From assembly GCA_015486615.1 (NCBI GenBank), contig WFRI01000004.1, positions 1 through 7,023 of the forward strand: 7,023 nucleotides of DNA. Reading direction: 5' to 3'. The notes below the pieces were generated by a model, which was not told the origin of the DNA, made no database searches, and saw only the letters and a program-made list of their open reading frames with translations. Below, one piece after another: positions 1 through 5,261 of the stretch. Source of the stretch: Candidatus Omnitrophota bacterium. Its GTDB lineage: Bacteria; Omnitrophota; Gorgyraeia; Duberdicusellales; Duberdicusellaceae. Every line of letters begins with the position of its first letter. Position 1 is the first letter of the stretch. The position numbers were made by a program, and so were the translations under genes.

Positions 1-1
1 G

Positions 2-94
2 AACATTGAAATATTAAATACTTTCCTAAACCCTAAGAACCCGGCTTTCAAACTTGGCAATCTCTTATTCTATTGGGACATTTATGCGATATAA
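2..94 (+). CDS. Possible C-terminal end of an unidentified gene (partial)
   Basis: Frame 2 of the plus strand is open from the window edge for 30 codons and ends at a TAA (92-94). The translation ends in FKLGNLLFYWDIYAI and has a protein-like mix of aromatic and aliphatic residues, but I recognise no family. If real, it converges on the minus-strand nfnB gene, leaving about 140 bases between the two stops (95-236) in which I see no convincing terminator. Thirty open codons in AT-rich DNA can occur by chance, so confidence is low. Confidence 0.25.
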   Translation, partial: NIEILNTFLNPKNPAFKLGNLLFYWDIYAI

Positions 95-236
95 CCTCAC
101 TACTATCAATCGATTATGTATTTAAGTTATAGACGGGATACATCAAGAGACTACCACACTTCAAGAATCCCATTGTTGACTGTCCGGAATAGTTAGAAAT
201 TGCCTAATCCAGCCTATCTGTGAAGAAAACTGCAGA

Positions 237-1586
237 TTAGCCTTTCGTTAAAAAATCGGCTATACTTCTAGCGGCTTTTTTGCCGGCAGCCATAGCGCTG
301 ATAACAGTTGCCGAGCCAGTAACAATATCCCCTCCGGCAAAAACTCCTTCAACAGAGGACATAAGATTCTCGTCAACTTTGACATAGCCTTTTGAAGACA
401 ATTTCAGGCCGGGGATAGTATCTAAAATAAGCGGATTGGCCCTAGTCCCAATAGCAATAATAACCATATCCAAATCGATCTCTTCTCTTTGCGAAGTAGG
501 CACAGGCCTTTTTCTCCCGCTGGCATCCGGCCGGCCTAAAACATTCTTTATACAAATAAGGGACTTTACCCGGCCTTGGCCATCGTCAACTATTTTTTCC
601 GGAGAAAGCAGAAACTTAAAAATAATCCCCTCCTCTTTAGCATTCTCAATCTCTTCCTGCCTTGCCGGCATTTCTTTTTCGGTCCTGCGGTAAATTATAT
701 AAACTTCTTCTGCACCCAGCCGCAAAGCCGAACGCGCTGAATCCAAAGCCACATTACCCCCGCCAAGGACACCCACTTTTTTGCCGGTCTTTATAGGAGT
801 GTCAAACTCCGGAAATTTATAGGCTTTCATAAGATTTATCCGGGTTAAAAACTCGTTGGCAGAATAAACTCCGTTAAGATTTTCGCCTTCTATGCCTAAA
901 AATAAAGGTGCGCCTGCCCCAACACTTAAAAAGAAGGCTTTATATCCCTGCCGCCTCAAATCTTCCAAAGTAAATGTCCGGCCAATTATAACATTCGTGC
1001 GGACATCAACGCCTAAGTTTTTAATATAATCTATTTCGCCGGCAATGATTTTTTTAGGCAGGCGAAATTCCGGTATCCCATAAACCAAAACCCCGCCGGA
1101 TTTATGCAAAGCCTCAAATAAAGTAACCGAAAATCCTTTTTTTGCCAAATCCCCCGCGCAGGTAAGCCCGGCTGGACCCGAGCCAATAACCGCAACTTTT
1201 ACGGCTTTGCTCTTTAAAACGGGCTTCTCTGCCTTTAAATCGTCAAACCGGGCAGCAAATCTTTCCAAATATCCTATCTTTATAGGATTACCTGTCCCTG
1301 CTAAAACACAGGCTTTCTGACACTGGCTCTCCTGGGGACAGACTCTTCCGCAAACAGCCGGCAGGTTATTCTTCTGCTTTATAATAGACAATGCCTGTTT
1401 ATATTCTTTATCCTTAATTAAACGGATAAACTCTCTGATATTAATCCTTACAGGACATCCCTGAATGCAAAGAGGATTTTTGCACTGCAGGCATCTGCGG
1501 GCTTCCTGCAAGGCTTCTTCTTCTGTAAAACCCAGAGACACCTCATTAAAACTTTTCTTCCTCTGCTCTAAACTTATCTTCCTCAT
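237..1586 (-). CDS. nfnB: NADPH-dependent glutamate synthase small-subunit-type flavoprotein (GltA/NfnB family)
   Basis: This 449-residue iron-sulfur flavoprotein belongs to the GltD/GltA/NfnB family. The N-terminal ferredoxin-like part carries two four-cysteine sets: C32, C35, C40, C44 (CLQC...CIQGCP) and C79, C83, C89, C93. They fit the two [4Fe-4S] clusters of the family. A first Rossmann motif, VAVIGSGPAG (131-140), binds FAD. A second, VGVLGGGNVA (271-280), with the arginine-rich YRRTEKEMPAR stretch (299-309), fits NADP(H). GVFAGGD (424-430) is the C-terminal FAD motif. The ATG overlaps the nfnA stop as ATGA, so the two are translationally coupled; only a weak GGGG precedes it. Pairing with an NfnA-like protein and the absence of a glutamate synthase large subunit here favour an NADH-dependent ferredoxin:NADP oxidoreductase (NfnAB), which couples NADH and reduced ferredoxin oxidation to NADP reduction in the cytoplasm. 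A sulfide dehydrogenase (SudAB) or true glutamate synthase role is not excluded. Family is certain; exact reaction is inferred. Confidence 0.93.
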   Translation of the reverse strand: MRKISLEQRKKSFNEVSLGFTEEEALQEARRCLQCKNPLCIQGCPVRINIREFIRLIKDKEYKQALSIIKQKNNLPAVCGRVCPQESQCQKACVLAGTGNPIKIGYLERFAARFDDLKAEKPVLKSKAVKVAVIGSGPAGLTCAGDLAKKGFSVTLFEALHKSGGVLVYGIPEFRLPKKIIAGEIDYIKNLGVDVRTNVIIGRTFTLEDLRRQGYKAFFLSVGAGAPLFLGIEGENLNGVYSANEFLTRINLMKAYKFPEFDTPIKTGKKVGVLGGGNVALDSARSALRLGAEEVYIIYRRTEKEMPARQEEIENAKEEGIIFKFLLSPEKIVDDGQGRVKSLICIKNVLGRPDASGRKRPVPTSQREEIDLDMVIIAIGTRANPLILDTIPGLKLSSKGYVKVDENLMSSVEGVFAGGDIVTGSATVISAMAAGKKAARSIADFLTKG

Positions 1587-2413
1587 AACCCCATTCTTTT
1601 ATTAAACTCACGCAAAGATATTTTTTCCTGCTCCAAAAACCTCCTCTGCCGGTTTTTCAGGTCTTCAAAATCCACCTGCTCTGCGTCAAAATCCGGACCG
1701 TCAATACAGCAAAGTTTAACTTTCCCGCCAACCATAACCCTGCAGCTTCCGCACATCCCTGTGCCGTCAAGCATAATCGCATTAAGCGAAACAAAACATT
1801 TTACTTTTGCCCTGCGGGCGATTTGGGATATTTTTTCCATCATAGGAACTGGTCCGCAGGAATAAATAACATCAATTTTATTCTTAACCAACTGCTGCTT
1901 AAGAATATCTGTATTAAACCCTTTATAGCCGTAAGAACCATCATCCGTAGAGATAAAAACACTTTTGGTAATTTCCTTCATAGTATTTTCCAGAATAACC
2001 ATATTTCTATTCCTAAATCCGGCAATAATGGTAATGTTGTTTGCCTGTTTTGCTCTGACTGCCAAAGGGACAATCTCAGCAATGCCTACTCCGCCGCCGA
2101 TTAAAATTATATTTTTGCCCTCAGGAATTTCTGACGGCCTGCCTAAAGGCCCGGCTAAATCCGCTATCTCTGCGCCTTCGTTCATAAGAGAAAGGGCCTT
2201 TGTGGTTTTGCCTGCTACTTGAAAAACAATGCAAATACTTCCTTTGCTTTTATCCGCAGAAAAAACCGTCAAGGGAATTCTTTCCCCTTCCTCATCTACT
2301 CTTAAAATAACGAACTGCCCAGGCTGGTAATTAAGAGGAATTAAAGGGGCCTCTATCTCCAGAAGAAACACTTCCGGGGTTAACTGCCGTTTCTTAAGTA
2401 TTTTATAACTCAT
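1583..2413 (-). CDS. nfnA: NfnA-like FAD/NAD-binding subunit with [2Fe-2S] site (sulfide/dihydroorotate dehydrogenase-like)
   Basis: This 276-residue protein matches the ferredoxin-NADP-reductase-like subunits of NfnAB, SudB and dihydroorotate dehydrogenase electron-transfer proteins. The N-terminal barrel has PGQFVILRV and RIPLTVFS for FAD. The middle has IGGGVGIAEIVPL for NAD(H) binding and a YSCGPVPMM segment. The C-terminal part, DGTGMCGSCRV followed by LCCIDGPDFDAE, is the [2Fe-2S] site: cysteines 221 and 224 plus 235 or 236. NfnA-type proteins are known to use an Asp as fourth ligand. The frame is open to a TTG at 2428, giving 281 residues. I prefer the ATG at 2413 (MSYKILKKRQ) because it matches the usual family N-terminus and the predicted transcript would start around 2433, almost at the TTG. 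Neither start has a good Shine-Dalgarno. The gene is first in a two-gene unit and overlaps nfnB by 4 bases. Known role of the pair: flavin-based electron bifurcation between NADH, ferredoxin and NADP. Confidence 0.9.
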   Translation of the reverse strand: MSYKILKKRQLTPEVFLLEIEAPLIPLNYQPGQFVILRVDEEGERIPLTVFSADKSKGSICIVFQVAGKTTKALSLMNEGAEIADLAGPLGRPSEIPEGKNIILIGGGVGIAEIVPLAVRAKQANNITIIAGFRNRNMVILENTMKEITKSVFISTDDGSYGYKGFNTDILKQQLVKNKIDVIYSCGPVPMMEKISQIARRAKVKCFVSLNAIMLDGTGMCGSCRVMVGGKVKLCCIDGPDFDAEQVDFEDLKNRQRRFLEQEKISLREFNKRMGL

Positions 2414-2439
2414 AAACCGTATATTCAATCAAACGTAAG

Positions 2440-2467
2440 ATTATATCCGGCATTTTAAAAATTACAA
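2440..2467 (-). promoter_or_regulatory. Sigma70-type promoter for nfnAB
   Basis: On the minus strand TTGTAA (2467-2462) is followed after 16 bases by a perfect TATAAT (2445-2440). Transcription would start near 2433, leaving a leader of about 20 bases before the ATG at 2413. This suggests that nfnAB is transcribed separately from the rubredoxin-fprA-reductase cluster, and it supports the ATG over the upstream TTG as the start of nfnA. Confidence 0.55.
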
Positions 2468-2493
2468 CTCTATAAGTCTAAAAAATCTTGTTT

Positions 2494-2609
2494 TTCTGCC
2501 AATCCGTATGCAGAAGCGTATCTTCAGAAATAAAATACCCTTTTGAAGACTTCGCAGGTTAAAACAACTTTAAAGCCGAAGATACGCCGTCTTAAACCCC
2601 GGCCGCCGG
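2494..2609 (-). other. Structured intergenic element (candidate non-coding RNA or dispersed repeat)
   Basis: Most of the 278-base gap between the reductase and nfnA is unexplained by genes but rich in complementary segments. Described on the minus strand: CCGGCGGCCGG (2609-2599) can form a short GC hairpin; a perfect 10-bp helix pairs GCGTATCTTC (2587-2578) with GAAGATACGC (2525-2516); inside it a small hairpin (2577-2557, GG/CC and TTAAA/TTTAA) stacks directly on the helix; directly after the helix comes TTCTGC (2515-2510) paired with GCAGAA (2499-2494) around a 10-base loop. The adjoining helices look like a folded RNA or a palindromic intergenic repeat. No strong T-tract follows, so it is not a classical terminator. 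The reading frame just upstream (from about 2699 to a TAA at 2592) is open and ends FYGIAAGFFTYPAAGV, but has no credible start with a ribosome site. Its strand and function are uncertain. Confidence 0.4.
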
Positions 2610-2706
2610 ATAGGTGAAGAATCCCGCAGCAATACCATAGAAATAAACAGCCTCAACTTCCTCACTTTGTTCTCTTTGTTTAACCTGTTTTTGGCACAAA
2701 CAAATG

Positions 2707-3417
2707 CTAATATCCGATAAATTCTTCCGTTTCAACATTGCTTTTGTCCACGCCTATCCGCGTCAGCATAGAACTTATAGCCTCAACCGCTTTTGGCGGG
2801 CCGAAGACAAATGTTTTACCGGAATCAAATTCCTGTTTATATAAACTCAATAAGTCTCCGCTAATCCTGCCTATTTTAATTTTCTTATCGCTTATCGGGC
2901 CGCTGTCTGTCAAATAAACCGCATTTAAGCCTAAATTCTTAATCCAGGCATCTATCTCCTGTTTAAATGCTATTTCGGCCTCGTCTCTATTAGCATATAT
3001 CAACAAAATCTTTGCTCCCAATTTCTCAAAAACAATATGCTCCAGCATTGAAACAACCGGCGTAATTCCAATACCTGCGGCGATAAAATTAACTTTCTTA
3101 TATTCGTCCTTATAAACATATCTGCCTAAGGGCATCCTTAAAACAATTTCTGTACCGGGGGTTAATAACCTTAGTTTTTGGCAGAAAGTGCTTTCAGACA
3201 TCCTTTTGGTAAATTCAATATACGGCCTTTGAGAGGCACAGGAAAAAGACAAAAAATGCCTTAGGTTTTTATCATCCGGGTTTAGAACTACTTCCATAAA
3301 CTGCCCGGGCAGAAAGACTATCTTTTCTTTCAGCCCAAATCTAAAGCTAAACACTGTAGGTGTGCGCTGGACAGACTCTAAAAAGACTGCTCTAACTTCC
3401 TTCGCTTGTTGAGACAT
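2707..3417 (-). CDS. FAD-dependent ferredoxin-NADP-reductase-type oxidoreductase
   Basis: This 236-residue protein of the ferredoxin/flavodoxin-NAD(P)H reductase superfamily has only the two core domains. The FAD-binding barrel has FLPGQFMEVVL (35-45) and RHFLSFSCAS (53-62), a variant of the usual RxYS motif. The nucleotide-binding domain has AAGIGITPVVSML (113-125), VFGPPKAVEAISSML (204-218) in place of the commoner CGP, and the EEFIGY C-terminus typical of the superfamily. There is no [2Fe-2S] domain, unlike flavohaemoglobin-like or phenol-hydroxylase-type reductases. AAGGAG (3430-3425) lies 7 bases before the ATG, and the gap to the fprA stop is 4 bases, so translation is coupled to fprA. 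Context with rubredoxin and a flavodiiron protein suggests NAD(P)H:rubredoxin reductase; this is inferred from position, since known rubredoxin reductases of clostridia belong to a different flavoprotein fold. NADH versus NADPH preference cannot be read from the sequence. Confidence 0.85.
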   Translation of the reverse strand: MSQQAKEVRAVFLESVQRTPTVFSFRFGLKEKIVFLPGQFMEVVLNPDDKNLRHFLSFSCASQRPYIEFTKRMSESTFCQKLRLLTPGTEIVLRMPLGRYVYKDEYKKVNFIAAGIGITPVVSMLEHIVFEKLGAKILLIYANRDEAEIAFKQEIDAWIKNLGLNAVYLTDSGPISDKKIKIGRISGDLLSLYKQEFDSGKTFVFGPPKAVEAISSMLTRIGVDKSNVETEEFIGY

Positions 3418-3421
3418 ATTT

Positions 3422-4594
3422 TTACTCCTTCAACTTAAGCATTAACTTCTCCGTTAAAGAATCTACTTCTTTTAGATCTTCTTCTGAAGCCGGGCCGTTG
3501 ATAATCTTACTGCCAATAACTTCCAGCGGAAGTTTTCCCAAAATATCCTGCATATGCCTGCTGGCCGATTCTGCCCAGCCGTAAGAAGATAAAAGAACCG
3601 CGTATTTTGCCGGCGGTCTTAACATCTTTACCAAATTAGCCGCATAAATTCCTAAAGGATGCATTGAACTTAATACAGTAGGTGCGCCAAAAACAATTGC
3701 CCGGCTGTCCACAAGATCAGCACAGATATTCGAAGGGTCTGAATAAAGAAAATTATACCGGCTGAATTTAACCCTATTTGCCAGCAGTTTGTCCGTAATC
3801 CTATCTACCATACTCTCTATATTTTTCCACATACTCACGTAAATAAAAACTGCTTTTTCTTCAGTCCGCCCCTCAACCCACTTATTGTATAAAGTCATTA
3901 TCCTCTGAGGATTCCGGTAAACCGGGCCGTGGCTGGGACAAATTAAATCAATTTTCAGGTTTTTTATTTTATCCATAGCCTTTTTCCCCATAGAAGAAAA
4001 CGGCAGCATTATCTCGCCATAATACCTCTTTGCTCCAGATTCAATATCCTCAAAATCCGAATCAAAAAGTCCTTTAGCAGTATGAAAACCAAAGAAATCG
4101 CAGGTAAAAAGGATACTTGCGTCTTCTAAATAGGCAAACATAGTTTCCGGCCAATGCAGCATCGGCGCAGAAACAAATCTTAGCCGCCTATTGCCTAAAG
4201 AAATTGTATCTCCGTCTTTGACAACAATAATTCTGCTTTCCTCTACTCCGTAAAACCGCAAAGCAAGCCTCCTGCCCTGTTCAGAAGCGACTAATCTGGC
4301 TCTTTTGTTAAAGGTTAGAAAATAGGGAATAGCCCCTGCATGGTCAGGCTCAGAATGATTCATAACCACATACTGAATATCCTGCGGGTCAACCGCCTCA
4401 CTAATCCTGGCAAGCCAGTTCTTCTCAAATCCGGGGTTTACTGTGTCAATCAAAGCAGGCTTTTCTGCTTTAATCAAATAGGAATTATAACTTGTGCCTT
4501 CCGGCAAAGACACTAAAGCATCAAACATCCGGCGATCGTAATCTTTAATACCTGTATAATACAACCCTCTGCCGATTTCTACTGTTTTATTCAT
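3422..4594 (-). CDS. fprA: Class A flavodiiron protein (rubredoxin:oxygen / nitric oxide reductase)
   Basis: This 390-residue cytoplasmic protein has the normal length and architecture of class A flavodiiron proteins. The N-terminal metallo-beta-lactamase-like domain (about 1-245) carries all expected diiron ligands: H80, E82 and D84 in NHSEPDHAG, H147 in PMLHWPE, D166 in TCDFFGF, and H222 in CPSHGP. The C-terminal flavodoxin domain (about 247-390) shows the FMN phosphate loop VSMWKNIES (253-261), FGAPTVLSSMHP (312-323) and SSYGWAES (346-353). The loop has Ile where Thr is common. Family members reduce O2 to water, or NO to N2O, with electrons from rubredoxin through FMN to the diiron site. 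No rubredoxin domain is fused; a separate rubredoxin gene lies upstream. The frame is open to 4621, but the ATG at 4594 is preferred because AAGGGGG precedes it by 4 bases and homologues begin near MNKTVEIG. It is followed at 4 bases by the FNR-type reductase gene. Confidence 0.96.
   Translation of the reverse strand: MNKTVEIGRGLYYTGIKDYDRRMFDALVSLPEGTSYNSYLIKAEKPALIDTVNPGFEKNWLARISEAVDPQDIQYVVMNHSEPDHAGAIPYFLTFNKRARLVASEQGRRLALRFYGVEESRIIVVKDGDTISLGNRRLRFVSAPMLHWPETMFAYLEDASILFTCDFFGFHTAKGLFDSDFEDIESGAKRYYGEIMLPFSSMGKKAMDKIKNLKIDLICPSHGPVYRNPQRIMTLYNKWVEGRTEEKAVFIYVSMWKNIESMVDRITDKLLANRVKFSRYNFLYSDPSNICADLVDSRAIVFGAPTVLSSMHPLGIYAANLVKMLRPPAKYAVLLSSYGWAESASRHMQDILGKLPLEVIGSKIINGPASEEDLKEVDSLTEKLMLKLKE
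3425..3430 (-). promoter_or_regulatory. Ribosome binding site of the FNR-type reductase
   Basis: AAGGAG on the minus strand, 7 bases from the ATG at 3417, lies at the very end of the fprA coding region and touches its TAA. This placement implies translational coupling and fixes the reductase start. Confidence 0.75.
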
Positions 4595-4598
4595 ACAG

Positions 4599-4605
4599 CC
4601 CCCTT
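4599..4605 (-). promoter_or_regulatory. Ribosome binding site deciding the fprA start
   Basis: AAGGGGG on the minus strand, followed by the 4-base spacer CTGT and then the ATG at 4594. It rules against the more upstream in-frame starts, since these would place the ribosome site inside the coding region. Confidence 0.6.
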
Positions 4606-4785
4606 CTATATAAACACACAATTGTGAGACAACAAATAAACTTTAATGCTTTCCTGAATACGCCTAACCAACATTTGAGTAATTCTTCCCGCTATATTTT
4701 TCCACTCCCAGCGAATTTCTCTGTAAGGCAGAGCATCTAAACCCAGGTAGTCAACAGTAAAAATCGGGATATTGGGATTAGGGAA
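4606..4785 (-). pseudogene. Start-less open stretch between rubredoxin and fprA (probable gene remnant)
   Basis: Directly after the rubredoxin TAA, in the same frame, the minus strand is open for 59 codons to a TAG at 4608-4606. The translation looks like real protein: IPIFTVDYLGLDALPYREIR, then a tryptophan-containing stretch (WEWKN) and an amphipathic helix-like region ending VYLLSHNC. There is no ATG or GTG with a ribosome site at its beginning (the first internal ATG is at 4674), so it is not an ordinary gene. It could be the C-terminal piece of a decayed gene, or a former extension of rubredoxin cut off by the stop. I do not recognise the family. A 59-codon open run by chance is unlikely but not impossible. 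The segment also contains the palindrome at 4617-4626. Confidence 0.35.
4617..4626. promoter_or_regulatory. 10-bp perfect palindrome upstream of fprA
   Basis: CACAATTGTG is perfectly self-complementary and is centred about 27 bases before the fprA ATG. It could be a small operator, but it has no clear promoter around it and does not match a Rex, Fnr or PerR consensus that I can recognise. Short palindromes of this length also occur by chance. Confidence 0.2.
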
Positions 4786-4947
4786 TTATTCCGCAGGCTC
4801 AAACTGGGATTTATCCGCTCCGCAGACAGGACATACCCAGTCATCCGGTATATCTTCAAAAGCAGTGCCGGGTTGAATACCCGAATCCGGATCTCCCTTT
4901 TCCGGATCATAAATATACCCGCAGACTACGCATTTGTATTTTTTCAC
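4786..4947 (-). CDS. rub: Rubredoxin
   Basis: This is a canonical 53-residue rubredoxin, a small cytoplasmic one-electron carrier with a single Fe(Cys)4 centre. The four ligands are C6 and C9 in YKCVVCGYIYDP and C39 and C42 in DWVCPVCGADKS. The aromatic core residues Y4, Y11, Y13, F30, W37 and F49 are present. The frame is open back to 5019, but the GTG at 4947 is the likely start: GAGGGAGG (4960-4953) lies 5 bases before it, the product MKKYKCVVCG matches family N-termini, and the upstream 24 residues have no rubredoxin character. Position ahead of fprA and a flavin reductase points to a role as electron donor to the flavodiiron protein, as known in sulfate reducers and clostridia. A near-consensus promoter lies about 180 bases upstream. 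The 191-base gap before fprA leaves open whether both are on one transcript. Confidence 0.96.
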   Translation of the reverse strand: MKKYKCVVCGYIYDPEKGDPDSGIQPGTAFEDIPDDWVCPVCGADKSQFEPAE

Positions 4948-4952
4948 ACCAG

Positions 4953-4960
4953 CCTCCCTC
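4953..4960 (-). promoter_or_regulatory. Ribosome binding site fixing the rubredoxin GTG start
   Basis: GAGGGAGG on the minus strand, 5 bases from the GTG at 4947. It is the strongest ribosome site in the window and decides for the short 53-residue form over the 77-residue open frame. Confidence 0.8.
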
Positions 4961-5055
4961 GTATTATGTTTTATTAATAATCTGCTCTCTATTTTAAGAA
5001 ATCTCCTTTTATCATACAAGAAATAAGGCTTTTACTTTTGACAACCCATTCTCAC

Positions 5056-5110
5056 CTGTCTGCGTAAGCAAAGAAATCTCTTTGTCCCCTATAAATCTTT
5101 TCTGAGACAG
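5056..5110 (-). promoter_or_regulatory. Nested hairpins in the rubredoxin 5' leader
   Basis: The predicted rubredoxin transcript (start near 5123) has a leader of about 175 bases. In it CTGTCT (5110-5105) can pair with AGACAG (5061-5056), enclosing a second hairpin of CAAAGA and TCTTTG (5084-5079 with 5074-5069) around a 4-base loop. Further down, AGGTGAGA precedes an ATG that opens a 5-codon frame (MGCQK, then stop). The long leader could hold post-transcriptional control. I do not recognise a known riboswitch class. Confidence 0.3.
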
Positions 5111-5129
5111 CCGGGATTGTTTCAAGAAT

Positions 5130-5158
5130 ATTATGGTAAAAGGATTATGTTTTGTCAA
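5130..5158 (-). promoter_or_regulatory. Near-consensus sigma70 promoter for rubredoxin
   Basis: On the minus strand a perfect TTGACA (5158-5153) is followed after exactly 17 bases by CATAAT (5135-5130), five of six matches to TATAAT. Transcription would start near 5123 and run into rubredoxin. The palindrome at 5165-5195 sits just upstream of the -35 box. Confidence 0.7.
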
Positions 5159-5164
5159 CGGTAA

Positions 5165-5195
5165 ACTCTGTTAGAGAATTCTCTCTAACGGGAGT
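5165..5195. promoter_or_regulatory. Strong palindrome between divergent promoters (candidate operator)
   Basis: GTTAGAGA (5170-5177) and TCTCTAAC (5182-5189) form a perfect 8-bp inverted repeat around ATTC. The symmetry extends outward through ACTCT (5165-5169) and GGAGT (5191-5195), with one unpaired G and one G-T pair. No T-run follows on either strand, so a terminator is unlikely. It lies 6 bases upstream of the rubredoxin -35 box and between the two divergent genes, a place suited to a dimeric regulator of one or both promoters. Confidence 0.45.
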
Positions 5196-5208
5196 AAAGA
5201 TTTGAGCC

Positions 5209-5238
5209 TTGTTGCAAATATTTTTACTTCCTTATAGA
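5209..5238 (+). promoter_or_regulatory. Possible promoter of the TPR membrane-protein gene
   Basis: TTGTTG (5209-5214) and TATAGA (5233-5238) are separated by 18 bases, giving a start near 5245 and a leader of about 17 bases. The match is only moderate, and the gene has no visible Shine-Dalgarno before its ATG. An alternative TAAAAT at 5250-5255 would make the transcript nearly leaderless. Confidence 0.35.
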
Positions 5239-5261
5239 TAAAACTTTGTTAAAATTAAGAT

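Noticed and set aside
204..240. Inverted repeat CTAATC/GATTAG just past the nfnB stop as a terminator
   Set aside because: Only a 6-bp stem with a 25-base loop and no T-run, so it does not support a terminator call.
436..693. 85-codon plus-strand open frame inside nfnB
   Set aside because: It lies wholly antisense to a well-conserved gene, has no recognisable domain or ribosome site, and is the mirror of codon bias in the real gene.
1823..2222. Two plus-strand open frames antisense to nfnA
   Set aside because: Both are fully contained in the antisense of a gene with clear FAD, NAD and iron-sulfur motifs, and their translations look like no protein family.
4595..4621. Extended fprA start at 4621
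   Set aside because: The AAGGGGG ribosome site lies within the extension and the following ATG gives the usual N-terminus.
4948..5019. Extended 77-residue rubredoxin starting at 5019
   Set aside because: The strong GAGGGAGG site sits inside this extension, 5 bases before a GTG giving a normal 53-residue rubredoxin, and the extra residues are not rubredoxin-like.
5165..5195. The divergent-gap palindrome read as a rho-independent terminator
   Set aside because: No run of T follows on either strand and it lies upstream of genes on both sides, so an operator-like site fits better.
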